Shown here one piece after another: positions 26,425-35,184 of a stretch of 64,000 nucleotides of DNA; the first letter of the stretch is position 1; each line of letters begins with the position of its first letter. Below the pieces are notes generated by a model. It was not told where the DNA came from, ran no database searches, and was given only the letters and a program-made list of their open reading frames with translations. The stretch covers positions 1 to 64,000 of the forward strand of contig JACKPD010000009.1 of NCBI GenBank assembly GCA_024233785.1, written 5' to 3'. The DNA comes from Spirochaetales bacterium (GTDB lineage Bacteria; Spirochaetota; Spirochaetia; CADAEX01). A program made the position numbers and the translations under genes.

Positions 26425-27822
26425 TTATAGCGGAACTGCTTCAAGATCAAGATTGTTGCGTTTTGTTATCCTGCATTTTATCATATCACCCGGGGCAGCA
26501 GTTCCGCTGTGGATTATAACTGCGCCGTCTATGTCAGGCGCGTTGAGATAACCCCTGCCAAGGACAATATCCTCGCCCTCAATCCGCTCTTCCGCAAGGA
26601 TATCAAGCTCCATTCCGGTGTATTTTTCAAGGTTTTCTTCAGATATCGAGGTCTGTATCTCTTTAAGAAGCGCAATCCTTTTCCCGGTTTTCCTCGAAAG
26701 GATAAAATCAGACAAACCTCTGCCCATTTTTTCGGCAGAAGTTCCTTCTTCCCTTGAAAACTGGAAGAAACCGGCCCAGTCAAGCTTTGCCTGTTTTATG
26801 AAATCGGTAAGCTCCAATATGTCATTATTTGTTTCACCTGGAAAGCCAAGAAGGAAAGTGGACCTGATTACAGCCCCTTCGACATTGCCCCTGATATCAT
26901 TTATAAGATCAAGATAGGAGTCATGGTTCCCTTTTCTGCCCATTCTGGAGAGGATTTTTTCAGATGCATGCTGAAAAGGGATATCAAAATAGGGAAGGAT
27001 TCTGCGGTCAGCTTTCATAATCGGGTAGATTCCCCTATCGAATTTATCAGGGTGCATGTAAAGCAGTCTTATCCAGAAGTTCCCTTTTATATCTGCAATT
27101 TTCTCAAGAAGTGTCAGAAGTGTTGATTTTTTTCCCCTGTCGCTGCCGAAAGAAGCCAGATCCTGTGCAATAAGGTTTATCTCATAAAAACCGGAACCTG
27201 CAAGTTCTTCAATCTCTTCAAGTATTTCATTTTCATCCCTGCTGTCAAGCGGACCTCTGATAAGGGGAATCGCACAAAAGGTGCAGTTGTTGTTGCATCC
27301 TTCGGCTATCTTTACATATGTGCTGCCGGGAAATGAAAGTGATATACGGGGCTGGGAGCCGTGCGCCGGGGTAAAACATCCCTTATCAGCAGCAGCGTTT
27401 ACAGCCGTGTCTGCCGCCCGGATTTTTGATTTTTTTTCAGGGATATACAGTTTTTTCCGCCCTTCCATAAAATCTTCTGCGACAAGCGATATTGCTTCCG
27501 GGTCCCTGTTTCCGAATATAGCGTCAGCTTCCGGAAGTGAAGATACAAGATTTTCTCCGTAGCGCTGGGCAAGACATCCTGCAAGGACGATCTTCCGGTC
27601 CGGATACTGCTGCCTGAAAGATATTAGTGTCTGTATCGATTCCTCTTTCGCAGGTTTTATAAATCCGCAGGTATTTATAATTATCATCCCCGCGGTATCC
27701 GCCGGCGCATAAATCCAGCCCCGGGCTGTGAGTGATTTGATTATTGATTCAGCGTCAACCTGGTTTTTGGCGCAGCCGAGATTTTCAATATAAAAGGTCT
27801 TTTCAGCGGGTTCTTTTTTCAA
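26425..27822 (-). CDS. rimO: ribosomal protein S12 methylthiotransferase
   Basis: Radical-SAM enzyme adding a methylthio group to an aspartate of S12. The N-terminal UPF0004 domain has Cys17 (ENLGCAKNQVD), Cys52 (INTCGF) and Cys83 (LAGCLAQRY) for one [4Fe-4S] cluster. The radical-SAM motif C-x3-C-x2-C lies at 176, 180 and 183 (GCNNNCTFCAIP). A C-terminal TRAM domain (EERIEGEDIVLGRGYLNAPD) is present. LGCAKNQVD favours RimO over MiaB. The TTG start at 27822 is embedded in the TGA stop of the RodZ-like gene (TATTGA), a four-base overlap indicating coupling. A Lys/Ala-rich insert at about 128-158 precedes the radical-SAM core. Confidence 0.94.
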   Translation of the reverse strand: MKKEPAEKTFYIENLGCAKNQVDAESIIKSLTARGWIYAPADTAGMIIINTCGFIKPAKEESIQTLISFRQQYPDRKIVLAGCLAQRYGENLVSSLPEADAIFGNRDPEAISLVAEDFMEGRKKLYIPEKKSKIRAADTAVNAAADKGCFTPAHGSQPRISLSFPGSTYVKIAEGCNNNCTFCAIPLIRGPLDSRDENEILEEIEELAGSGFYEINLIAQDLASFGSDRGKKSTLLTLLEKIADIKGNFWIRLLYMHPDKFDRGIYPIMKADRRILPYFDIPFQHASEKILSRMGRKGNHDSYLDLINDIRGNVEGAVIRSTFLLGFPGETNNDILELTDFIKQAKLDWAGFFQFSREEGTSAEKMGRGLSDFILSRKTGKRIALLKEIQTSISEENLEKYTGMELDILAEERIEGEDIVLGRGYLNAPDIDGAVIIHSGTAAPGDMIKCRITKRNNLDLEAVPL

Positions 27823-29000
27823 TAGAGAGGGTGAGCCTTTACAACATACCCGCCGCCGGGTTTATCGTTCCACTTGATTATTTTGGCTGAAACTTCTCCT
27901 GCGCGCCCGAAACTGTACTCTGCATTATTTACAGTAGCAGCCACTGCGGCGGCATTTGATATCCAGATCCTTATATTATCTGAAACACCAAGGCGGAATG
28001 TGTCCCCCTTGTGGAAATAGCGCTCTTCTCTTCTCCCTCCGTCAGATTCGTATCTCATAAGGCAGTAACCTCTGAAAGAAAGGTTGACAGTAAAAGGTCC
28101 TTTGGTTTCAGATTCGAGTATTAAAGTTTCACCCTGTTTTCTGGACTGAAGAGCGGATGAACCTGCGGCAGGGGCGGGGGAGGTAGAACCTGCGGCAACT
28201 GCTGCTGCCGAAACATCAGACAGTTCCTGTTCGCTGCTTATGCCGGATGAAACTACGGCCGGCGCTTCTGTTGTTTTATCAAATTTTAGAACAGCTCCTC
28301 GCCCTTTCTCATCAATGTCCCTGACCAGAATTTTGATATCGTTGTTTCCGTCTCCGTCAAGGTCGGAAAACAGCTCCTTCCCCTTTGCAAGCTCAGCCTT
28401 GCCGGCAGGAAGGTCAAGGGAAACCATTTCCCCTGTTTTGGCAAGCACTATTCTAAACGGGACATCCCTGTATTTAACAATAACAGTATCTCCCTCTTCA
28501 AAGCGTTTTTCAATAAAAGCTGTAGTCATCTCATATTCAGCGCCTGATTTGCCGCTGTTTTTATGACCCGCATTCTGCCCTGCATTCTGCCCGGCAGAAA
28601 CAGGTTTTTCCATGACCACTTTGGTACTGCTTTCAGAACCGTCCTTTAAGACCAGGAAAAAGATCAGGCCGGCAGCAGCAATTACAATAAAAGCGGCAGC
28701 CCCGATGTAGGCAAGGGCAGGTATCCTGGATTTCGGCTCAAAAAGCTCTACAGGAACAGGCTGCTCCTGTATCTTTGTATTTTTATAAATATTTATAATC
28801 TCTTCAACATTGAGTCCGAGATAACCCGCATAGGATCTCAAAAACCCAAGCAGATATGCTTCCCCGGGAAAATCTCCGAAATTCTCTTCTTCAATTGCTT
28901 CAATATATTTTTTTGATATATTTGTTTCCCTTGAGACCTGCTCAATAAAAAGCCCTTTCTCTTTCCGGGCATCCTTAAATTTCTGTCCTATCGGTTCCAT
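27819..29000 (-). CDS. RodZ-like cytoskeletal membrane protein
   Basis: Bitopic inner-membrane protein with RodZ architecture: HTH_25 domain at 3-75 (IGQKFKDARKEKGLFIEQVS, YLLGFLRSYAGYLGL), one TM helix at about 95-118, an Ala/Gly/Ser-rich periplasmic linker, and a C-terminal DUF4115-like beta domain (310-390). RodZ links MreB to the peptidoglycan elongation machinery. Unusual is the inserted periplasmic segment DLDGDGNND (213-221), which fits a calcium-binding D-x-D-x-DG loop. AGGGATTTG precedes ATG 29000. It lies between the LolA-like gene and rimO, and its stop overlaps the rimO start. No mreB is in the window. Confidence 0.82.
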   Translation of the reverse strand: MEPIGQKFKDARKEKGLFIEQVSRETNISKKYIEAIEEENFGDFPGEAYLLGFLRSYAGYLGLNVEEIINIYKNTKIQEQPVPVELFEPKSRIPALAYIGAAAFIVIAAAGLIFFLVLKDGSESSTKVVMEKPVSAGQNAGQNAGHKNSGKSGAEYEMTTAFIEKRFEEGDTVIVKYRDVPFRIVLAKTGEMVSLDLPAGKAELAKGKELFSDLDGDGNNDIKILVRDIDEKGRGAVLKFDKTTEAPAVVSSGISSEQELSDVSAAAVAAGSTSPAPAAGSSALQSRKQGETLILESETKGPFTVNLSFRGYCLMRYESDGGRREERYFHKGDTFRLGVSDNIRIWISNAAAVAATVNNAEYSFGRAGEVSAKIIKWNDKPGGGYVVKAHPLY

Positions 29001-29043
29001 AACAAATCCCTGTTTCCTAATCTTGCATAATATTGTTCATTGC

Positions 29044-29068
29044 CGGATTCTACTTCTGATAGAATCCG
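29044..29068 (-). terminator. intergenic stem-loop after the LolA-like gene
   Basis: CGGATTCTA (29044-29052) and TAGAATCCG (29060-29068) pair around a seven-base loop, 25 bases beyond the LolA-like stop on the minus strand. There is no T-tract after it, so it is more likely a partial terminator or 3'-end stabiliser than a strong terminator. Confidence 0.45.
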
Positions 29069-29092
29069 CCATATTTTCAATCCCGGTATGAC

Positions 29093-29785
29093 TCAATTCC
29101 CCGGATCAAATAAAAAATTTTCAAAAACATTTGCAGATGCAGGAGGAATATACTCAAACCGTGCATCAGGAATATTCTGATTGATAATTATTTTTTTGAA
29201 ATCAAACTGTACTGTCTCGTTTTCAGGCGTTACCCCTACAATTCTTCTTATGTAACCGTCCGGCTGTACCGAAAGATCAATCTGCCGGAAACCTTCCTGG
29301 GTCGATTTCCACAACAGTTTCAGCTTTACAACCATTTCCACAACTTCAGCGCCGCTGTCGAGAGGAACAGGATCCGGACTTTCAAGATAAGCAACCGAGT
29401 AATTCCTTTTAAGAAGAACAAGCCCTTCCCTGCTGGCCAGGGAGGCGCCCCCAGTTATCTGGTTTTTACTGTCCAGTTTCTGGGACATAGTCACCCTGTA
29501 CCGCGGTATATATATTACAAGCCTCTTTCCGTCAAAAGCAATTGTCTGTTCTTCAGGTTCTGTAAAATTGATTCTCAGTTTGTCAGGATACTTGTGAAAA
29601 AGGGTGCCGGACATCTCAGTGCCCCCCTTTGTGATAGTAACGTCTGCCTGATAGTCTTTTACCTCTGAATATACTGCTGAAATTCTTTCAAAATAATCTG
29701 TTGCCGTAAGGATCTGCTGAGTCTGAGCGTATAATACGTTTGATACTGTGAATATTAAAAAAATTAAAAAATTTCTGTATGTCAC
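29093..29785 (-). CDS. LolA-family outer-membrane lipoprotein carrier-like protein
   Basis: Periplasmic LolA-like protein expected to chaperone lipoproteins to the outer membrane. Residues 1-20 are a signal peptide (cleavage likely after VLYA). The half-barrel pattern of the family follows: DYQADVTIT, MSGTLFHKYPDKLRINFTEPEEQTIAFDGKRLVIY and QFDFKKIIINQNIPDARFEYIPP. 230 residues is typical. The start is GTG 29785 with a weak ribosome site; an extended -10 promoter lies at 29802-29810, leaving a leader of about ten bases. No LolB or LolCDE is in view. Confidence 0.87.
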   Translation of the reverse strand: MTYRNFLIFLIFTVSNVLYAQTQQILTATDYFERISAVYSEVKDYQADVTITKGGTEMSGTLFHKYPDKLRINFTEPEEQTIAFDGKRLVIYIPRYRVTMSQKLDSKNQITGGASLASREGLVLLKRNYSVAYLESPDPVPLDSGAEVVEMVVKLKLLWKSTQEGFRQIDLSVQPDGYIRRIVGVTPENETVQFDFKKIIINQNIPDARFEYIPPASANVFENFLFDPGN

Positions 29786-29801
29786 TTTGTTTTCTGCATT
29801 A

Positions 29802-29810
29802 ATTATATCA
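29802..29810 (-). promoter_or_regulatory. extended -10 promoter of the LolA-like gene
   Basis: Minus-strand TGATATAAT matches the TGnTATAAT extended -10 consensus exactly, which can work without a strong -35. It lies 16 bases upstream of the GTG start at 29785, so the mRNA leader would be very short. Confidence 0.5.
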
Positions 29811-29868
29811 AGGGTAATTTGCGGTTCCCTTAACCCAATAGTTTACTTAAACAATACTGTTTGTCAAG

Positions 29869-32400
29869 TCAATCGGAAGAAGCACTTTTTAAGACGTATA
29901 AAGAGGCAAGATGACGAAGATGCCCATCGGAAAGCTTGAGGTTTTCATTGCACTCAGGACAGCGGAAACGTCCGTTTTTAATCCACTCTGATGCGCAGCC
30001 GATGCAGTAAATTTTTCCGCATGAAGAACATTTACCGGCAGGTGATTCGGGATCAGGGTCGCCTGTAATTGTAATTTTCCTGTCATCCCTGATATTTTTC
30101 GGGACTTTCCACTTCCGGCCGCAGGAAGCACATTCAAGTGTTTTTACCGTCTCCCTCTCTATCCGGTTAAAAAGCTTCTTTTTTCTTTCAGTGACTGAAA
30201 CAGGCCATGACCCAGCCGTATTTTTTCCAAAATATTCCTCATATTTTTCAGCTGCTTTTTTAAAATCAAGTGTTTCGCATAATCCGTCAATATAATTGAG
30301 CGCAACAACAGGATCAAACTCAATCGCAAGGCTTTTTCTGTAATCATTAAAAGCAGAGTTAAAATCGCCTCTTACCCTTGAGATATTTCCCCTTATGTTT
30401 AGAAGCCCGCTGTCAGAAGGTATTGCATCGGCAGCTGATGATAAAACCTCCTCAGCTTTTCCATATTCCTCATTATTATAATAATAAAGGATAAGAGCTT
30501 TTGCAGCCTGAAGGCTTTCCGGGTAGAGCTCCCTTGCTTCTGTATACTGCCTGAGAGCGAGGCTTTTTTCTCCTGATTCAGAATAAATCCTCCCTTTCTG
30601 CAGCAGAACATCAGCATCCTGCTGAACTGAATCAAGGACATCCATTGCTTTATCTGTTTTACCGTTCATCAGAAGAGCATCCGAATAATTGACTGCCGCG
30701 GATCCTGCCGAATATTCCGGCTTTGCCCGGAATGCTGTCTCAAAATACTTTTCAGCTTCCGTGCAGTTTCCATTCTCAAGGGCAATAGTCCCCAGGAGGC
30801 TGTTTACAAGAAAATCATCAGGGGCAAGTTCATGGGCCTTTGAAAGGGCAGAGATGGCATCAGATTCAAGTTTTTCCATACGGCGGATCTCAGCAAGCTT
30901 ATACCAGTAAAGATAAAATCCGCTTTCTTTTTCACAGGCTTTTTCTACAAGCTGCGCTGCTTTTTTGTACCTGCCCTTTTCCAGTTGGATAAGGCCGTAT
31001 AGAAAAAATATATCGCTGCCGCATTCTTCAGGATATTCGGCTGTTATCTCCCTGAATTTTTTTTCAGCGGCCCTGTATTCACTATTCTGAAACAGTATTT
31101 TCGCTGTTACGCTTTCCGCCTTCATCCTGATGCTGCCGCCGGAAGGGCTCATATCAATCGCAAGTTCTGCAGCGGAAGCGGCTTCCTCATAATTTTCCTC
31201 TCTGAAAAACAGCACGCTGCTTTCAGCATAATAAAAAGCAGCTTCTTCGGTTTTTCCCGATGATTCAAGCGTTTTTGCCGCGTTAAAAAAATAAAGCGGA
31301 TTTTCCCGGTCCATCTCAGCCGCTTTTCTGTAACAGCTTTCAGCATCAGTATTCCTTCCAAGATAGAAGAGGCTGTGGCCCCGAAGGTTCCAGTATAAAG
31401 GTTCGTTCTCCAGAACAGGTTCTGATGATGAAAGAAAATCCTTCAGTTTATCATACCTTCCCAGCTGATACAGTATATTCCCTTTCTCAAGCAGATAATT
31501 TTTTTCCTGAGGTTTCTTTTCAAGCGCTTTTTCAAACTGCCCGAGGGCATCATCAAACAGGCCCAGATTTACAAGTATTTCCCCGTACCAGCTCAGGGTT
31601 TCTTCCCTGTTTTCAGCAGCCGGATTGTTTTCGAGAAAGGATTTTACCTGAACAGCCGCCGGGAGGAACTGGCCCCTGTCAAAAAAAGACCTGGCCAGGA
31701 GAAGTTTCTGGTCATCAGCTATTTCATTATCTTCTGACCATGCCTTCTCAACATCCGCAGGGGTTGAGGTTACCCTGAACTTCTTAAGCAGTATCACGGC
31801 ATCGCTTCTGCCGGAGGCAGGAACAGGAGAGGGATCATCTGAAACGGGGGGCCTGTCATAATTCTGGCCGCAGAATGTAATATAACCGCTGCCGATTGTT
31901 TCATCGTTGAGGGAAGCCACCTTTCTGCCGTTTATGTAAAAATTAAGCGCTGTGCCCCATGCCGTTATACGCATTGTGTTTATTTTTTCAACGGGAAAAG
32001 ATAAGGGCGTCCAGCCGATCAGCCTGATGGGATTCCCGTTAAAAACACAATCCACCCTGAAATAACCCCTGTTTGAAAGGAGAAAATAATAATAGTTATA
32101 ATCATTGCCCATTCTGAACAGGAAGCCTCCGGAGCAGTAAACACCGGCCGTTTCAAACGAAAAACTGCATTGGGCGTCAAAATCTGTATAAATATTCTCC
32201 GGGGGCTCACACCAGGCAAAAACGTTTTCCTTTTTTAAAACAAGCTGCAGCCCTGTTCCTGGTATAACTTCCGAGGTGTAGTTTTTTTCTTTTTCATTTT
32301 TAAATCTGCTTTTCCGGAAGATGGAAAAATTCTCTTTCCAATCATCTCCACCAGTAGTATCGGGGGATGTAACATTTTTTCTTTTTAAAAACCAGAACAT
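29869..32400 (-). CDS. jelly-roll/TPR/zinc-finger protein, 843 aa
   Basis: Large, apparently cytoplasmic protein of unknown function. Residues about 40-220 look like a concanavalin-type (LamG/DUF1080-like) beta-sandwich (FSFETAGVYCSGGFLFRMG, NFYINGRKVASLND). Residues 230-740 are at least a dozen TPR-like repeats (SWYGEILVNLGLFDDALGQF, PLYWNLRGHSLFYLGR). The C-terminus holds eight cysteines in C-x2-C pairs at 757/760, 791/794, 799/802 and 814/817, enough for two zinc ions in a treble-clef or RING-like fold. It begins with MFWFLKRKN and has no signal peptide. It is monocistronic or upstream of the LolA-like gene. I cannot assign a biochemical role; a scaffold is likely. Confidence 0.72.
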   Translation of the reverse strand: MFWFLKRKNVTSPDTTGGDDWKENFSIFRKSRFKNEKEKNYTSEVIPGTGLQLVLKKENVFAWCEPPENIYTDFDAQCSFSFETAGVYCSGGFLFRMGNDYNYYYFLLSNRGYFRVDCVFNGNPIRLIGWTPLSFPVEKINTMRITAWGTALNFYINGRKVASLNDETIGSGYITFCGQNYDRPPVSDDPSPVPASGRSDAVILLKKFRVTSTPADVEKAWSEDNEIADDQKLLLARSFFDRGQFLPAAVQVKSFLENNPAAENREETLSWYGEILVNLGLFDDALGQFEKALEKKPQEKNYLLEKGNILYQLGRYDKLKDFLSSSEPVLENEPLYWNLRGHSLFYLGRNTDAESCYRKAAEMDRENPLYFFNAAKTLESSGKTEEAAFYYAESSVLFFREENYEEAASAAELAIDMSPSGGSIRMKAESVTAKILFQNSEYRAAEKKFREITAEYPEECGSDIFFLYGLIQLEKGRYKKAAQLVEKACEKESGFYLYWYKLAEIRRMEKLESDAISALSKAHELAPDDFLVNSLLGTIALENGNCTEAEKYFETAFRAKPEYSAGSAAVNYSDALLMNGKTDKAMDVLDSVQQDADVLLQKGRIYSESGEKSLALRQYTEARELYPESLQAAKALILYYYNNEEYGKAEEVLSSAADAIPSDSGLLNIRGNISRVRGDFNSAFNDYRKSLAIEFDPVVALNYIDGLCETLDFKKAAEKYEEYFGKNTAGSWPVSVTERKKKLFNRIERETVKTLECASCGRKWKVPKNIRDDRKITITGDPDPESPAGKCSSCGKIYCIGCASEWIKNGRFRCPECNENLKLSDGHLRHLASLYVLKSASSD

Positions 32401-32474
32401 AAGGTGCTGCTTGACTCCGGATTATTGGATGTATAATTTTTGAGCTGTCTTTCTATATGAGCAATAATAACCTA

Positions 32475-33209
32475 TTACTGTTTATTGGACAATTCCCTGA
32501 TCCTGTCACGGAGCTGCGCCGCTTTTTCATAATTCTCCATCACGACAGCCCTTTCAAGTTCTATGACAAGTGTATCAACCACACTGCTTTTCCCTGTATC
32601 AAGCTGCTTTATCGCGCTCTCCAGATAGCTTATTGAACGTGATTTTTCAAGAATAAAGACAGAGGTATTAACCTCAGGCATTGACCTGAGAGTGCCTATG
32701 GCTGATTCAAGTATCTGTCTTGCCAGTATTTTTATGTTTTTCTGAAGTGAAATCATTGCGCGGGATATTGCGTTCATCTTTACAAGAAACGGCCTGTACT
32801 GGAGAACGTTTACCCTTACCTCATTATCTTCGCTGTAAAGATCTATTAGTCTGCATATCTCGATATTATGTTCCGTGTCCCTGACGACCCGGCCGAAATC
32901 ATTCAGCTGAAAACAGAGAAGATACCTGTGATAATACAGCCTGCTTTCATTTTCAAGCGCCCTTAGGTCCTCCCTTGATAAATTAAAATCAATACTGCTG
33001 TTTTTTTCTCTATCAAGCACAAGATCAAGATATGAGTCAAAAGAATCGAATTTTTTACCGTCAGGTCTTCCGTCAAGCTCGTACTGGCTGATCCCCATTA
33101 TCTCGCGGACCTGCATTACTGCTTTCCCCGAAGATGTGTAAATTATTCTTACATTTTTGTCTTCGTTGTATTTCCATTCTTCAAGAATTGAACTTATATC
33201 CTGGGACAC
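32475..33209 (-). CDS. hypothetical protein with C-terminal UVR motif
   Basis: Mostly helical protein of 244 residues. The C-terminus ELERAVVMENYEKAAQLRDR is a clear UvrB/UvrC (UVR) interaction motif. The N-terminal 50 residues (VRIIYTSSGKAVMQVREIMG) look like a small beta domain, and the middle is helical with no known catalytic motif. UVR motifs occur in UvrB, UvrC, McsA and ClpC-like proteins, so it is probably an adaptor; no zinc-finger cysteines of the McsA type are seen. I favour GTG 33209, nine bases after GGCGGAG, over TTG 33218. A 21-codon reading frame ends one base before this start. Confidence 0.72.
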   Translation of the reverse strand: MSQDISSILEEWKYNEDKNVRIIYTSSGKAVMQVREIMGISQYELDGRPDGKKFDSFDSYLDLVLDREKNSSIDFNLSREDLRALENESRLYYHRYLLCFQLNDFGRVVRDTEHNIEICRLIDLYSEDNEVRVNVLQYRPFLVKMNAISRAMISLQKNIKILARQILESAIGTLRSMPEVNTSVFILEKSRSISYLESAIKQLDTGKSSVVDTLVIELERAVVMENYEKAAQLRDRIRELSNKQ

Positions 33210-33210
33210 T

Positions 33211-33276
33211 TTATGCAACTCCGCCTTTTTTTAAAATCCGGTATATGAAAATATCGGCAATTTCCGCCTTTTTCAT
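33211..33276 (-). CDS. possible 21-residue upstream ORF
   Basis: ATG 33276 opens a frame of 21 codons (begins MKKAEIADIF, ends KKGGVA) that stops with TAA one base before the GTG start of the UVR-motif gene. AGAGG lies only two bases before the ATG, which is closer than usual. It could be a coupling ORF that delivers ribosomes to the downstream gene, or chance. Confidence 0.25.
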   Translation of the reverse strand: MKKAEIADIFIYRILKKGGVA

Positions 33277-33393
33277 ACCTCTAAACTTATATACCCCTGC
33301 CGGTTTTTCCCTGTAAGATTTATCCGGCAGACGTTTTAGAAAACTTACCTTAAATTTATAACAAATATTTAAAAAGTAAAGGAAGTTTTTGCA

Positions 33394-33422
33394 TTGCAGA
33401 TTTCTTTGCTTAAATATATATT
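33394..33422 (+). promoter_or_regulatory. sigma-70-like promoter for a leaderless pyrH mRNA
   Basis: TTGCAG (33394-33399) and TATATT (33417-33422) are 17 bases apart. Seven bases (TCTCATT) separate the -10 from the ATG at 33430, so the predicted transcription start is the start codon itself. Confidence 0.5.
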
Positions 33423-33429
33423 TCTCATT

Positions 33430-34119
33430 ATGGTAAAAGTAATTTCTCTCGGCGGCTCAATAGTCGCCCCCGACTCGGTAGATACAGATTTTCTCAAAAA
33501 ATTCTGCGCCCTTATCAAAGAATATCTTGATGAAGATAAAAGCAGGAAGCTGATTTTCGTAGTGGGAGGGGGCGCTCCTGCCAGGCTATATCAGAAATCA
33601 TACAGGGAAATAGTAACAGCTCCTGACACAAATGCGCAGGACTGGATAGGCATTGCGGCAACCAGGCTTAACGGAGAACTGCTTAAAGCCCTCTTCCCGG
33701 GTTACTGCAGGGAAAATGTAGTTACAGATCCTACAGCGGAAATAAATTTTTCAGGGCAGATACTGGTGGCAGCGGGATGGAAGCCCGGCTTTTCAACCGA
33801 TTTTGATTCTGTAGTTCTTGCCGAAAGATTTGATGCGAAAACAGTTGTTAACCTTTCCAATATTTCTAAAGTTTTTTCTGAAGACCCAAAAATAAATCCC
33901 TCTGCATATCCGATAGACACAATAAGCTGGAGTGATTTTAAAAAAATTGTAGGTTCAGAATGGGTACCGGGTAAAAACGTCCCGTTTGACCCCGTTGCGA
34001 CAGCCAAAGCAGCTGAACTCGGAATGCAGGTGCTTGTGGCAGGGGGAAAGGACATTGAAAACCTGAATCATATTCTTTACGGCAGGATGGAACAATTCAA
34101 AGGGACAATAATAGGCTGA
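33430..34119 (+). CDS. pyrH: UMP kinase, archaeal-type
   Basis: Phosphorylates UMP to UDP; amino-acid-kinase fold. The start MVKVISLGGSIVAP and the region FVVGGGAPARLYQ, TDPTAEINFSGQILVAAGWKPGFSTD and VNLSNISKVFSEDPK match the archaeal-type UMP kinases. The bacterial PyrH signature (KLSGEAL) is absent. It ends with ILYGRMEQFKGTIIG, typical for the family. I use ATG 33430 (229 residues); an in-frame upstream ATG adds 12 hydrophobic residues with no homology. No Shine-Dalgarno sequence is present and a -10 lies seven bases upstream, predicting a leaderless mRNA. Its TGA abuts the stop of the convergent radical-SAM gene (TGATCA). Confidence 0.9.
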   Translation: MVKVISLGGSIVAPDSVDTDFLKKFCALIKEYLDEDKSRKLIFVVGGGAPARLYQKSYREIVTAPDTNAQDWIGIAATRLNGELLKALFPGYCRENVVTDPTAEINFSGQILVAAGWKPGFSTDFDSVVLAERFDAKTVVNLSNISKVFSEDPKINPSAYPIDTISWSDFKKIVGSEWVPGKNVPFDPVATAKAAELGMQVLVAGGKDIENLNHILYGRMEQFKGTIIG

Positions 34120-35094
34120 TCAGTTTTTTTCAAAACCTTCTTTCCAGTGCCATACCATCTCTTTTCCGCTGCTGCTGCCGGGAAAAGGACTTGAGCTGTT
34201 AAAATCCGGAACCCATATGCAATCCCCTTCTGTCTCCTGTATAAAACCGTCATCAATATCATATTTATCAAGCATTCCGTAAACTTCATCTTCCTCTTTT
34301 CCGCTGACTCTTCTTTCCGGAAGATCTGCAATTCCTGATACAGCTTCCGGCTCGTACTGGAACATAAGGGAGAGGATTGCCCTCTCTTTAAGATTTTCGC
34401 TGAACCATTTTAAAAACCCATCAGTTGATTCAAGTTCGCCGGGAAGGACAAGATGCCTGACAATAACACCCCTTTTTATTACCCCTTCCTTTTCTATCAG
34501 GGAAAAATCCGTCTTTCTTCCGTCCGCCATTTTAATTACGGCGCGCTCTGCATAAGCGGGATAATCCTGCGCCCTGAAAAGCCTTGCGGACAGGGCCGGA
34601 TCAAGTGTTTTAAGGTCAGGGAGAAAAACATCTATAAACTCAAGCAGCATTTCAACTGCTTCTTCAGTTTCATAGCCGGAGGTATTCCAGAGCAGGGGAA
34701 TTGAAAGCCCTTTCTTTTTTGCTTTTTCCGCTGCCTCATATACAGAGGGGATAAAATGTGTTGCTGTTACAAAATTGATATTTTCAGCCCCTTTCTCCTG
34801 TAGAGAAATCATGATATCGGACAGGACTTCTTCATCTACGCTGCGGCCGATCATACCCCGGCTGATCTGATGGTTCTGGCAGAAACCGCACCGCAGCGTG
34901 CATCCTGTAAAAAACATTGTCCCGGACCCTCTCTCCCCTGTTACAGGAGGCTCTTCGCCTCTGTGGAGGAGCGCGCAGGAAAGCGCTGCATCAGCACCTG
35001 ATCCGCAGAAGCCGGCTGCCCCTTTAAGGCGGTTAACGCCGCATTTTTTGGGGCACAGCTTGCAGTTATCATACAGTTTTCTGCTTATTGCCAT
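34120..35094 (-). CDS. AmrS/PflA-like radical SAM protein
   Basis: Radical-SAM protein of the PflA-activase-like group often annotated AmrS (COG1313-like). The N-terminus has CKLCPKKCGVNR and FCGSG, a cysteine cluster typical of this family. The radical-SAM motif is TGCTLRCGFCQN (C-x3-C-x2-C), followed by ENINFVTATHFIP and PLLWNTSGYE. The C-terminal half has FLPDLKTLDP and LVLPGELESTDGFLKW. 324 residues is normal. The substrate is not known from sequence; related proteins sit beside AmmeMemoRadiSam genes, but none is seen here. It ends exactly at the pyrH stop. Confidence 0.86.
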   Translation of the reverse strand: MAISRKLYDNCKLCPKKCGVNRLKGAAGFCGSGADAALSCALLHRGEEPPVTGERGSGTMFFTGCTLRCGFCQNHQISRGMIGRSVDEEVLSDIMISLQEKGAENINFVTATHFIPSVYEAAEKAKKKGLSIPLLWNTSGYETEEAVEMLLEFIDVFLPDLKTLDPALSARLFRAQDYPAYAERAVIKMADGRKTDFSLIEKEGVIKRGVIVRHLVLPGELESTDGFLKWFSENLKERAILSLMFQYEPEAVSGIADLPERRVSGKEEDEVYGMLDKYDIDDGFIQETEGDCIWVPDFNSSSPFPGSSSGKEMVWHWKEGFEKN

Positions 35095-35127
35095 ATTATC
35101 TATATTCCTTATCTTTCAATGCTGTTA

Positions 35128-35156
35128 TTGACAAACACCTTTTATACCATTAGTTT
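35128..35156 (+). promoter_or_regulatory. candidate promoter for tRNA-Leu
   Basis: A perfect -35 TTGACA (35128-35133) is followed after 17 bases by TAGTTT (35151-35156), a weak -10. The predicted start near 35163 lies about 20 bases before the mature tRNA. Confidence 0.5.
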
Positions 35157-35184
35157 TAGCGTACAGGAAAGCATGTTTTTTCAT

